Shown piece by piece: positions 1 to 6,176 of a stretch of 11,897 nt of DNA. The DNA comes from an uncultured Collinsella sp. (GTDB taxonomy: Bacteria; Actinomycetota; Coriobacteriia; Coriobacteriales; Coriobacteriaceae). The notes under the pieces were generated by a model. That model saw only the letters and a program-made list of their open reading frames with translations. It was not told the DNA's origin and ran no database searches. Location of the stretch: positions 1-11,897 of the forward strand of contig URYT01000047.1 in NCBI GenBank assembly GCA_900552185.1. Reading direction: 5' to 3'. The first letter of the stretch is position 1. Each line of letters begins with the position of its first letter. A program made the position numbers and the translations under genes.

Positions 1-717
1 AGTTCCGGTCGTGGACGCGGCGGATCCCGTACTCCTCAAAACAACGGGCTCGATCCGCGTATCGTCTACGCCGGCATTGGTGCCGTGGTGTTGCTGCTGA
101 TTGTGCTCATCGTGGTGCTTCTGCGCGGCTGCGCATCTTCGGCGCCCGAGAACACGCCCGAGACGCCCACTGCCACCAAGACGACGACTAAGAAGTCTTC
201 TAAGAAGACCGAAACGGTCGACGAGGATGAAGACACCGATGAGGCGACGGATGAGTCGACTGATTCGGACGCCACCAAGACGACGGCCAAGAAGGAAGAG
301 AACGAGGTCACGAAGGTCAAGGTCTCCGTTGCCAAGGGAAAGACCGCGTGGATTGAGGTCAAGGTCGACGGAAAGTCGGTCTATGGCGCCCAGGCGACTG
401 GCCCCTTTGAGCAGGAGTACTCGCCCGAGTCCTCGATCGAGATCACCACGTCCAAGCCTTCCGATGTCACCGTTACCAAGAACGGTGAAAAGGTCCGTTA
501 CGATACCAAGACCTCGGGCGTGGCGCGTGTGACGATCACCGTTCCCAAGAAGGAGACGACTGATTCCGAGAATGGTGAAAGTTCTGATGGTACCGACACC
601 ACCGATGGTACCGACACCACCGACGGCACCGATGCCCAGTCCACGGATGGCGCCGATACCGCATCTGACGGTCAGACGCCCACCGATTCTACCGACTATT
701 CGTACGATAGCTACTAA
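1..717 (+). CDS. RodZ-like membrane protein with C-terminal DUF4115-type domain (5'-partial)
   Basis: The frame is open from base 1 to the TAA at 715-717, so the N-terminus lies upstream of the window; 238 residues are visible. They comprise a basic, Gly/Arg/Ser-rich linker (1-20), one hydrophobic membrane segment (about 21-43), an acidic and Thr/Lys-rich low-complexity linker (about 50-105), a beta-rich domain (about 107-180) and a Thr/Asp/Gly-rich tail. The beta-rich part contains AWIEVKVDGKSVY and VTVTKNGEKV, which fit the DUF4115 domain of RodZ (Trp-x-x-Val-x-x-Asp-Gly, then a Val-Thr-x-Asn-Gly strand). RodZ proteins carry a cytoplasmic helix-turn-helix domain before the membrane segment and help set cell shape through the MreB/elongation machinery; that domain would be off the window. 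Position upstream of pgsA matches ymfM/rodZ in Gram-positive genomes. The Cys right after the membrane segment (LLRGC) is a poor lipobox, so a lipoprotein is less likely. Confidence 0.62.
   Translation, partial: SSGRGRGGSRTPQNNGLDPRIVYAGIGAVVLLLIVLIVVLLRGCASSAPENTPETPTATKTTTKKSSKKTETVDEDEDTDEATDESTDSDATKTTAKKEENEVTKVKVSVAKGKTAWIEVKVDGKSVYGAQATGPFEQEYSPESSIEITTSKPSDVTVTKNGEKVRYDTKTSGVARVTITVPKKETTDSENGESSDGTDTTDGTDTTDGTDAQSTDGADTASDGQTPTDSTDYSYDSY
586..636 (+). repeat. 18-bp tandem repeat coding for Asp-Gly-Thr-Asp-Thr-Thr
   Basis: GATGGTACCGACACCACC occurs at 586-603 and again, identical, at 604-621. A diverged partial third copy (GACGGCACCGATGCC) covers 622-636. It lies in frame inside the 3' end of the RodZ-like gene and encodes DGTDTT units in the low-complexity extracytoplasmic tail. 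Two identical neighbouring copies suggest recent slippage and possible length variation between strains. Confidence 0.85.
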
Positions 718-743
718 GCCGCTCGTACGCGAAAGGAAACATC

Positions 744-1241
744 ATGGCTAAAGATTCCAGCTTCGACGTCGTGTCCGAGGTCAACATGCAAGAGGTCGAC
801 AACGCCTTCCAGCAGACCACGCGCGAGATTTCCCAGCGCTATGACCTTAAGGATTCTGGCGCTACGATCGAGCTTTCGAAGGGTGACAAGCTCTTTACGA
901 TCAACGCCCCGGCCGACTTTGTCTCCAAACAGATTATCGACGTGTTGAGCTCCAAGCTCATCAAGCGCGGCATCGACCTCAAGGCTGTCTCGTGGGATGC
1001 TCCGCAGGCGGCGTCGGGCGGCACCGTGCGCGTGCTCGGCCATATCGTCGAGGGTATCGACCAGGCGACCGCCAAGAAGATCAACAAGGACATCAAGGAT
1101 CAAAAGCTCAAGGTCAAGGTGGCCATCGAGGCCGACAAGCTGCGTGTTTCCTCTGCTTCGAAGGACGCGTTGCAGACCGTGATTCAGTTCCTGCGCGACC
1201 AGGACTACGGCCAGCCGCTGCAGTTCACCAACTACCGCTAA
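744..1241 (+). CDS. yajQ: YajQ family nucleotide-binding protein (DUF520)
   Basis: This 165-residue protein matches the full length of the YajQ/DUF520 family (E. coli YajQ is about 163). Recognisable family segments are FDVVSEVNMQEVDNAFQQ at the N-terminus, LIKRGID in the middle, KKINKDIKDQKLKVK, and the end GQPLQFTNYR, close to GQPFQFKNFR in E. coli. YajQ proteins are small cytoplasmic proteins with two ferredoxin-like folds. A Xanthomonas member binds cyclic di-GMP and others bind nucleotides or tRNA, but the cellular role is unsettled. The ATG has a good Shine-Dalgarno (AAAGGA, 732-737). The gene follows the RodZ-like gene by 26 nt and precedes rimO by 27 nt, so co-transcription is likely. 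The family call is secure; the ligand in this organism is unknown. Confidence 0.95.
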   Translation: MAKDSSFDVVSEVNMQEVDNAFQQTTREISQRYDLKDSGATIELSKGDKLFTINAPADFVSKQIIDVLSSKLIKRGIDLKAVSWDAPQAASGGTVRVLGHIVEGIDQATAKKINKDIKDQKLKVKVAIEADKLRVSSASKDALQTVIQFLRDQDYGQPLQFTNYR

Positions 1242-1268
1242 TATCAATCGAAAGGACCGCTCTCCAAC

Positions 1269-2618
1269 ATGGATACACCGTTGGGCTCCGTGCTCTACAT
1301 CACCCTCGGGTGCGCTAAGAACGAGGTTGACACCGACCGCATGCGTTCTCTTTTGACCGCCGCGGGCTACCAGGAGGCATTCGACCCGCAGGATGCCGAT
1401 ATCGCCATCGTCAATACTTGCTCGTTCCTCGCCTCCGCAACGTCCGAGAGCATCGAGACCACGCTCGAGCTCGCCAACGAGGTTCAGGACGGCGTTCGTT
1501 CTTGCCCCATCGTCATGTGCGGCTGCGTGCCGTCGCGCTATGGCGATGACCTACCTGACGAGCTGCCCGAGGTCGCTGCCTTTGTGAAGGCCGAGGAGGA
1601 GGACGGCATCGTGGCGGTCATCGATGGCGTGCTGGGTGTCGAGCGCGAGATTGCAGCCTATATCCCGCAGGTCAAACGTACCGTCGAGGGTGCTGTCGCT
1701 TACGTCAAGATTTCCGATGGCTGCAACCGCTTCTGCAGCTTCTGCATGATTCCCTACATCCGCGGCCGCTATCATTCGCGCAATGCCGAGAGCATCATCT
1801 CCGAGGTGCGCGACCTGGTTGCCGGCGGTGTGCGCGAGATCGTGCTGATCGGCCAGGACACGGGCATCTGGGGTACCGACTTTGCCGACGAGGACGTCGC
1901 CGATGGCTCGCCGCGCAATCTGGCGCAGCTGCTGCGTGCCGTCGCCGAGGCCGTGCGCCCGCACAACGTCTGGGTCCGCGTGCTCTATCTGCAGCCCGAG
2001 GGCATGACTGACGAACTCATCGAGACGATTCGCGATACGCCCGAGGTGCTGCCCTATATCGATATCCCCGTGCAGCACTGCGACGCGCGCATCCTCAAGG
2101 CTATGCGCCGTTCTGGTTCGCGCCAGGAGCTCGAGGACCTGTTCCGCGACCTTCGCGAGCGCATCCCCGGCATCGTGATTCGTTCCACGGCCATGGTCGG
2201 CTTCCCGACCGAGACCGACGACGAGTTCCGCGACCTTATCGACTTTATGGACACCGTCGGCTTTGACTACACGAGCGTCTTTGCCTACTCGCAGGAGGAG
2301 GGCAGCCTGGCCGCTAAGATGGAGGGTCAGGTCGACGAAGAGGTCAAGCTCGAGCGCGCCCAGGAGGCCATGGACCTGGCCGAGTCGCTCGGTTTTGCCG
2401 CCACTGCCGCACATGTGGGCGAGCGCGCCCAGGTGATCGTCGACGGTATCGAAGAGACCGAGGATGGCGCCGAGCTGATCGGCCATGCCTGGTTCCAGGC
2501 GCCCGATTCCGATGGCGCGGTGCATCTGGACGCCAGCGAGGCGTCCGTGGGCGATATTCTGACCGTCGAGTTTACCGATAGCTTCTGCTATGAGCTTATC
2601 GGTCATGTTGTGGAGTAG
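1269..2618 (+). CDS. rimO: Ribosomal protein S12 methylthiotransferase RimO
   Basis: A 449-residue radical-SAM methylthiotransferase, the usual family length. The N-terminal UPF0004 domain has its three cluster cysteines: Cys15 (LGCAKN), Cys51 (NTCSF) and Cys86 (CGCVPSRYG). The radical-SAM CX3CX2C motif is Cys152, Cys156 and Cys159 (GCNRFCSFCMIPYIRGR), and a TRAM domain fills about 385-449. The start YITLGCAKNEVDTDRM is typical of RimO rather than MiaB. RimO adds a methylthio group to a conserved Asp of ribosomal protein S12, using two [4Fe-4S] clusters and SAM. The AAAGGA at 1251-1256 is 12 nt from the ATG, rather far, so translation may be modest; no better start is visible, since the conserved domain begins within ten residues. 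The TAG stop overlaps the Shine-Dalgarno of pgsA. Confidence 0.96.
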   Translation: MDTPLGSVLYITLGCAKNEVDTDRMRSLLTAAGYQEAFDPQDADIAIVNTCSFLASATSESIETTLELANEVQDGVRSCPIVMCGCVPSRYGDDLPDELPEVAAFVKAEEEDGIVAVIDGVLGVEREIAAYIPQVKRTVEGAVAYVKISDGCNRFCSFCMIPYIRGRYHSRNAESIISEVRDLVAGGVREIVLIGQDTGIWGTDFADEDVADGSPRNLAQLLRAVAEAVRPHNVWVRVLYLQPEGMTDELIETIRDTPEVLPYIDIPVQHCDARILKAMRRSGSRQELEDLFRDLRERIPGIVIRSTAMVGFPTETDDEFRDLIDFMDTVGFDYTSVFAYSQEEGSLAAKMEGQVDEEVKLERAQEAMDLAESLGFAATAAHVGERAQVIVDGIEETEDGAELIGHAWFQAPDSDGAVHLDASEASVGDILTVEFTDSFCYELIGHVVE

Positions 2619-2627
2619 GAGAGCGTC

Positions 2628-3266
2628 GTGGCTAACGAGAGCAATAAGGAACTGACGAGTGTCTGGACGCCCGCCAACATCGTGACGTGCGTTCGCATCG
2701 TCTTTATCCCGGTGTTCATGATCGTGTCGGCGCTTTCTCACACGAGTGTTGCCGGTACGGATTGGAGCACCTACGACGGCCCGCTCGCCGCCGCTGCCTT
2801 CATTCTGTATGTGATCCTGTCGTGCACCGATAAGGTCGACGGTTATCTGGCGCGTTCGCGCAACGAGATCACCGACTTCGGTAAATTCTTGGACCCCATC
2901 GCCGATAAGCTGCTCGTGTTCTCGGCCCTGCTGCTGTTCTTGGATTTTGGCGCGGTGACCGTGTGGTCCGTGTTCATTATCCTGTTCCGTGAGCTTCTGG
3001 TGAGCGCCCTTCGCATGGTCGCGAGTGCGGCCGGTGTGGTCGTTGCGGCCGATAAGCTCGGCAAGTACAAGACGGCAACCACGATGGTCTCCATTTGCGG
3101 TTACCTGTGCGTTTTTGCTATGGCCGGCTTGCACCTTGGCCCGATGGCGCTGACGCTCGGCATCTACTCGGTGTCGCGCTTCCTGTACGCCGTTGCCGTT
3201 GTCCTGACCGTTATCTCGGGCGCCCAGTACTTCTGGAACTGCCGCAAGATCGTCTTTTCGGTCTAG
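2628..3266 (+). CDS. pgsA: CDP-diacylglycerol--glycerol-3-phosphate 3-phosphatidyltransferase (PgsA)
   Basis: This 212-residue multi-pass membrane protein carries the complete CDP-alcohol phosphotransferase signature D-x2-DG-x2-AR-x8-G-x3-D-x3-D: Asp68, Asp71-Gly72, Ala75-Arg76, Gly85, Asp89 and Asp93. The aspartates bind the metal ions and the CDP-lipid. The N-terminal WTPANIVTCVRI is typical of PgsA (family form: N-[IL]-[VL]-T-x-x-R). PgsA makes phosphatidylglycerolphosphate from CDP-diacylglycerol and glycerol-3-phosphate, the committed step to phosphatidylglycerol and cardiolipin. Several hydrophobic helices are visible at about 20-36, 52-67, 96-120, 128-145 and 160-200. The start is GTG, preceded by AGGAGAG (2617-2623) that overlaps the rimO stop, so translation is probably coupled. 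Other CDP-alcohol transferases share the motif; the pgsA-cinA-recA neighbourhood decides the call. Confidence 0.92.
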   Translation: MANESNKELTSVWTPANIVTCVRIVFIPVFMIVSALSHTSVAGTDWSTYDGPLAAAAFILYVILSCTDKVDGYLARSRNEITDFGKFLDPIADKLLVFSALLLFLDFGAVTVWSVFIILFRELLVSALRMVASAAGVVVAADKLGKYKTATTMVSICGYLCVFAMAGLHLGPMALTLGIYSVSRFLYAVAVVLTVISGAQYFWNCRKIVFSV

Positions 3267-3278
3267 GTCCTGGTGGGT

Positions 3279-3809
3279 ATGACGGACTCTTTTGAGCAGA
3301 TTTCCGCACATAACGAGGAGCTGGCGCGTGATATTGTCGAGCGCGCGAGCGCTCGGGGCGTGACGGTTTCGACGGCTGAGTCGCTGACGGCGGGTATGAT
3401 CGCCTCGACGATTGCCGATATCCCGGGCGCCTCGGCGGTGCTGCGTGGCGGTGCGGTGACCTATTGCGATGAGATTAAGCATCGTGTTCTTGGTGTTGAG
3501 CAGGAGACGCTCGACCGCTATACCGCGGTGTCGCATCAGACCGCGCGCGAGATGGCGGTGGGTTCGCTGGAGCTGTACCAGAGCGATATTGCAGTGAGCG
3601 CAACGGGTTATGCCGGCCCCGGCGGTGGCACTGAGGACGATCCGGCGGGCACTTTCTATATTGGCTGGGCGCATCGTTCCGCCGATGGGGGCGTGCCGGT
3701 CGTGGACTCTGTGCGCTGCCACTATGAGGGCGACCGTTCGTGTGTTCGTGCCCATGCGGTCGCGGAGGCATTGGGGCGCATTGCCCTTGTGCTCAACTCT
3801 ATGGAATAG
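3279..3809 (+). CDS. CinA C-terminal domain amidohydrolase (PncC-type)
   Basis: 176 residues from ATG 3279; a GTG two codons earlier (3273) is an alternative, with a weak AGGT at 3265-3268 serving either. The protein is only the CinA C-terminal (PncC) domain. It shows STAESLTAG (around 32-39, with the conserved Ser of the AES motif), GGAVTYCDEIKHRVLGV and ATGYAGPGGGT (about 108-118), all in the family order. PncC enzymes deamidate nicotinamide mononucleotide to nicotinic acid mononucleotide in the pyridine-nucleotide salvage cycle. Full-length CinA has an extra N-terminal MoCF-like domain of roughly 240 residues, absent here. CinA next to recA is an old, conserved arrangement, linked to competence in streptococci. 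It follows pgsA by 12 nt and is closed by the hairpin at 3817-3840, making it the last gene of this run. Confidence 0.92.
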   Translation: MTDSFEQISAHNEELARDIVERASARGVTVSTAESLTAGMIASTIADIPGASAVLRGGAVTYCDEIKHRVLGVEQETLDRYTAVSHQTAREMAVGSLELYQSDIAVSATGYAGPGGGTEDDPAGTFYIGWAHRSADGGVPVVDSVRCHYEGDRSCVRAHAVAEALGRIALVLNSME

Positions 3810-3816
3810 ACATGTT

Positions 3817-3842
3817 TTAAGGGGCCTTAGGGCCCCTTAATT
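3817..3842 (+). terminator. Intrinsic terminator after the cinA-type gene
   Basis: A perfect 10-bp stem (TTAAGGGGCC at 3817-3826 with GGCCCCTTAA at 3831-3840) closes a 4-nt loop TTAG, starting 7 nt after the stop codon. The 3' side runs into TTAATTGTGG, a short imperfect U tract. On the other strand it is followed by TTAAAACATG, so it could act in both directions. It separates the upstream run from recA. Confidence 0.8.
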
Positions 3843-3915
3843 GTGGAGATAGGGACCTCTGACATATTTAGCGTTTGTGCTGGTTGTAGATGTATTTTTG
3901 CCTGCCTTGTTCATA

Positions 3916-3977
3916 TTTGGTCCTTTGTGGTCAAGTATTTGGTCAGTGTTTGGTCGGCGTTTGGTTGGGTTTTGGAA
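3916..3977 (+). repeat. Helically phased TTTGGTC-like direct repeats upstream of recA
   Basis: Six related heptamers occur in the same orientation: TTTGGTC at 3916, TGTGGTC at 3926, TTTGGTC at 3938 and 3949, TTTGGTT at 3960 and TTTGGAA at 3971. Start-to-start distances are 10, 12, 11, 11 and 11 bp, close to one helical turn, so the elements would all face one side of the DNA. The array ends about 30 bp before the recA -35 box. The stretch from 3841 to 3915 shows no gene or clear signal. Confidence 0.7.
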
Positions 3978-4007
3978 AGACCGCCTGCATATGATTGGCC
4001 TGAACGG

Positions 4008-4036
4008 TTGACCACGAACAGCCGTTCGTTTATTAT
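4008..4036 (+). promoter_or_regulatory. recA promoter (sigma-70 type)
   Basis: The -35 box TTGACC (4008-4013) and the -10 box TATTAT (4031-4036) are separated by exactly 17 bp. Transcription would start near 4043, leaving a short leader of about 24 nt before the recA ATG at 4067. The spacer holds the LexA operator. Confidence 0.88.
4014..4029 (+). promoter_or_regulatory. LexA (SOS) operator of recA
   Basis: ACGAAC-AGCC-GTTCGT is a perfect 6+6 bp inverted repeat with a 4-nt centre. It fits the Gram-positive and actinobacterial LexA/DinR box CGAAC-N4-GTTCG. It lies wholly between the -35 and -10 boxes of the recA promoter, where bound LexA would block RNA polymerase. It predicts that recA and probably recX are induced when LexA is cleaved after DNA damage. 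Confidence 0.9.
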
Positions 4037-4051
4037 CGATGCAGGTTGTTA

Positions 4052-4060
4052 AGAGGAGGG
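4052..4060 (+). promoter_or_regulatory. recA ribosome binding site
   Basis: AGAGGAGGG is a near-perfect Shine-Dalgarno 6 nt before the ATG at 4067. It settles the start: an in-frame TTG at 4046 lies upstream of this site and would have no binding site of its own. Confidence 0.9.
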
Positions 4061-4066
4061 CTATTC

Positions 4067-5215
4067 ATGGCCAAGAATTCAGGTCCCGTACGTACCGTTC
4101 ATGCTCGCACGACGGGTAAAGAGCGCGATGAGATGATCGCCACCACCAAGGCCGAGATCGAGAAGAAATTCGGCCAGGGTTCCATCATGAGGTACGGCGA
4201 CGGTGGCCCCGAGCTCGAGGTCGAGGCCATTCCCACGGGCGCCCTGGCCCTCGATGCCGCGCTGGGTATCGGCGGCGTGCCGCGCGGCCGTATCGTCGAG
4301 ATTTACGGTCCTGAGTCCTCCGGTAAGACGACGCTTTCGCTCGAGATCCTGGCCGAGGCCCAGGCAATGGGTGGCGTTGTGGCATTTATCGATGCCGAGC
4401 ACGCGCTTGATCCCACGTATGCCGCGCGCATTGGCGTGGATATCGACGAGGTACTGATTTCCCAGCCCGATACGGGTGAGCAGGCGCTCGAGATTGTTGA
4501 CATGCTCGTGCGTTCCGGCGCCATCGATGCTATCGTCGTCGACTCCGTCGCCGCGCTGACCCCGCGTGCCGAGATCGAGGGAGAAATCGGCGACACTACG
4601 GTCGGTCTTCAGGCTCGCCTGATGAGCCAGGCGCTCCGCAAGCTCGCCGGCTCGCTGTCCAAGTCCAACACGACGTGCATCTTCATTAACCAGCTGCGTG
4701 AGAAGATCGGCGTCATGTTCGGCAACCCCGAGACCACGACGGGCGGCCGCGCCCTTAAGTTCTTCTCTTCGGTGCGTATCGACATTCGCCGCATCGACAG
4801 CATTAAGCTTAAGGACGAGGTTATCGGTAACCGCGTGCGCGCCAAGGTCGTTAAGAACAAGGTGGCAGCTCCGTTCCGTTCTGCTGAGTTCGACATCATG
4901 TACGGTACGGGCATCTCTAAGGAGGGCTCGATTCTGGACATGGCTGTCGAGTGCGGCATTTGCAAGAAGATGGGCTCCTGGTTTGCCTATGGCGAGGATA
5001 AGCTCGGCAACGGTCGCGAGGCCGCCAAGGCGTTCCTGCGCGAACACCCCGATTGTGCCGACGAGATTGAGCATAAGGTCCGCCTTGCCTGTGGACTTGA
5101 GTTTGATGACGATGCTCCGTCCGAGGTCGAGCTGACCGATCAGCCTGCGCCTAAGGAGTTTGACGAGCTTTACGCCATCGATGGTTCCGCCATGCTCGAT
5201 GATGACGACGAGTAG
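4067..5215 (+). CDS. recA: Recombinase RecA
   Basis: 382 residues from the ATG chosen by the strong Shine-Dalgarno. All RecA landmarks are present: Walker A GPESSGKT (81-88), the catalytic Glu in FIDAEHALDP (Glu111), Walker B IVVDS (about 155-160), loop 1 around EIEGEIGDTTVGLQARLMSQ and the DNA-binding loop 2 region from INQLREKIGVMFGNPETTTGG (about 207-227). The C-terminus is acidic, ending in DDDDE, as in other RecAs where the tail tunes DNA binding. No intein or insertion interrupts it. RecA forms the ATP-dependent filament on single-stranded DNA for strand exchange and stimulates LexA self-cleavage. Expression should be SOS-controlled through the LexA box in its own promoter, and the regulator recX follows after 11 nt. 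Confidence 0.99.
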   Translation: MAKNSGPVRTVHARTTGKERDEMIATTKAEIEKKFGQGSIMRYGDGGPELEVEAIPTGALALDAALGIGGVPRGRIVEIYGPESSGKTTLSLEILAEAQAMGGVVAFIDAEHALDPTYAARIGVDIDEVLISQPDTGEQALEIVDMLVRSGAIDAIVVDSVAALTPRAEIEGEIGDTTVGLQARLMSQALRKLAGSLSKSNTTCIFINQLREKIGVMFGNPETTTGGRALKFFSSVRIDIRRIDSIKLKDEVIGNRVRAKVVKNKVAAPFRSAEFDIMYGTGISKEGSILDMAVECGICKKMGSWFAYGEDKLGNGREAAKAFLREHPDCADEIEHKVRLACGLEFDDDAPSEVELTDQPAPKEFDELYAIDGSAMLDDDDE

Positions 5216-5226
5216 CGGTTACGCTC

Positions 5227-5919
5227 ATGTCGTATACGGTGACCGAGGCCACGGTCGTCTTTCCCGATAAGAAGGCGGCCTCCTCGTTCTCGAGCGGGTA
5301 TGCGTCCAAAAAGCCTTGCGCACAAATCGATTGTGAGCTTGAGGGCGGTTTTGAGCGGTCCATTTGGATTCCCGTGCGGGTCGCGCGGCTGTATGTCAAA
5401 AACCGCCCCGATCTTCCCTGTGATTGGGACAACTTTCGTGAGGCGGTGCAGCTCATCGAGCGTAAATGTGCACTTACCATGGTGACCGAGATGCTATCGC
5501 GCCGCGACCATGCGACGGGTGAGGTCCGTGACAAGCTGGCTTGCTACGGCTTTCACCAGCCTGCGATCGATTTCGCCGTCGAGCGCGCCACCGAGTATCG
5601 CTTTTTAGACGAGAGCCGCTTTTGCTCGTACTTTATCGAGGAGCGCAAGCGGCGCGGTTGGGGACAGCGCAAAATCGAGACCGAGCTCAAGCGCCGTCAT
5701 GTCGTGCTCGATGACATTCCCGGTTATCCCGAGGATTATTTTGCCGTCGAAGACGATTTGGCGCGTGCGTCAGCCCTGCTCGCCAAGCGTCGTGTTCCAG
5801 AGACGCGCGGATTCGAAAAACTGGTTCGTTTTTTGATGGGCAAGGGCTTTTCGTATCACATCGCCGCCGATGCCGCTAAGGCGCGTCTCGATGCCGAACG
5901 CGAGGAATGTGCAGTTTAG
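5227..5919 (+). CDS. recX: RecA regulator RecX
   Basis: A 230-residue protein with the three-helix RecX repeats. Repeat 1 is at about 81-110 (ALTMVTEMLSRRDHATGEVR, then KLACYGF); repeat 2 at about 118-160 contains YRFLDESRFCSYFIEERKR, GWGQRKIETELKRR and a trailing VVLDDI; repeat 3 covers about 175-225 (RVPETRGFEKLVRFLMGKGF). RecX binds in the groove of the RecA filament and usually limits RecA activity. The N-terminal 70 residues are an extra domain compared with the 166-residue E. coli protein, as in many Gram-positive RecX proteins. It follows recA by 11 nt with no evident Shine-Dalgarno, so it is probably co-transcribed and translated by coupling. Coupling would keep the inhibitor below RecA levels, although this is inference. 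Confidence 0.93.
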   Translation: MSYTVTEATVVFPDKKAASSFSSGYASKKPCAQIDCELEGGFERSIWIPVRVARLYVKNRPDLPCDWDNFREAVQLIERKCALTMVTEMLSRRDHATGEVRDKLACYGFHQPAIDFAVERATEYRFLDESRFCSYFIEERKRRGWGQRKIETELKRRHVVLDDIPGYPEDYFAVEDDLARASALLAKRRVPETRGFEKLVRFLMGKGFSYHIAADAAKARLDAEREECAV

Positions 5920-5933
5920 GCGTATGCGCTTTG

Positions 5934-5983
5934 TGGCCCTGCCGTTCACCGCGTTTTAGCCGCCGTGCCGGGGCCATTTATTT
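5934..5983 (+). terminator. Possible terminator after recX
   Basis: TGGCCCTG (5934-5941) can pair with the segment 5969-5976 ending in GGGGCCA (one G-U pair), enclosing a large loop of about 27 nt. It is followed by TTTATTT (5977-5983). A stem, then a U-rich run, 15 nt after the recX stop fits a terminator, but the wide loop makes it less convincing than the one after the cinA-type gene. Its T-run overlaps the -35 box of the next promoter. Confidence 0.42.
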
Positions 5984-6010
5984 GACAGTTGTTGTGGTTC
6001 AACGTACGAT
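5982..6010 (+). promoter_or_regulatory. Promoter of the rny gene run (sigma-70 type)
   Basis: A consensus -35 box TTGACA (5982-5987) and a -10 box TACGAT (6005-6010) are separated by 17 bp. Transcription would start near 6017, giving a leader of about 160 nt before the rny ATG. This is the closest match to the housekeeping consensus in the window. Confidence 0.85.
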
Positions 6011-6016
6011 AAACAC

Positions 6017-6162
6017 TGTCATTTGCTTTGTGATATGTGCTCATCTGTGATGAGTTTGTTTATATGTTTATCTGTATCCGACCCGCATAAGCTGCGCCCA
6101 TATTACTCAAATGTCGCGAGCCGTTCGTAAGGACGGTTCGCTTTGTTGTGTAACGAATCCAT
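6017..6162 (+). promoter_or_regulatory. Structured leader of rny with terminator-like hairpin (possible attenuator or small RNA)
   Basis: Two hairpins are visible. The first is CTCATC-TGT-GATGAG (6040-6054), followed by TTTGTTTA. The second, 6116-6141, has an 11-bp stem (two G-U pairs) capped by a GTAA (GNRA-type) tetraloop closed by C-G, and runs into TTTGTTGTG. The second looks like an intrinsic terminator inside the untranslated leader. It could attenuate rny transcription, end a short RNA of about 130 nt, or simply stabilise the mRNA 5' end. No known riboswitch or T-box was recognised. Tiny ORFs in the leader (for example at 6064-6090) lack good ribosome binding sites. Confidence 0.5.
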
Positions 6163-6171
6163 AAAAAGGAG
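6163..6171 (+). promoter_or_regulatory. rny ribosome binding site
   Basis: AAAAAGGAG ends 5 nt before the ATG at 6177. It overlaps the in-frame GTG at 6171, which therefore cannot be the start served by this site. Confidence 0.88.
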
Positions 6172-6176
6172 TGAGC

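Noticed and set aside
1551..3755. Very long open frame on the - strand (734 codons) opposite rimO, pgsA and the cinA-type gene
   Set aside because: It crosses three well-supported genes and the gaps between them, its translation is Arg/His/Gly-rich without a recognisable domain, and such antisense frames are common in GC-rich DNA.
3843..4052. Small + strand ORF of 69 codons between the cinA-type gene and recA
   Set aside because: It has no ribosome binding site, begins at the end of the terminator, and runs through the repeats, LexA box and recA promoter; its sequence resembles no known small protein.
4046..4066. Upstream TTG start for recA
   Set aside because: The strong Shine-Dalgarno at 4052-4060 lies downstream of this TTG and is correctly spaced for the ATG at 4067.
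4079..5074. - strand open frame (331 codons) opposite recA
   Set aside because: It lies entirely inside recA, which is unambiguous, and shows no family motif.
6111..6164. 17-codon ORF (and an 8-codon one at 6064-6090) in the rny leader as possible leader peptides
   Set aside because: Neither has a convincing ribosome binding site or a run of one regulatory amino acid; the first simply spans the hairpin.
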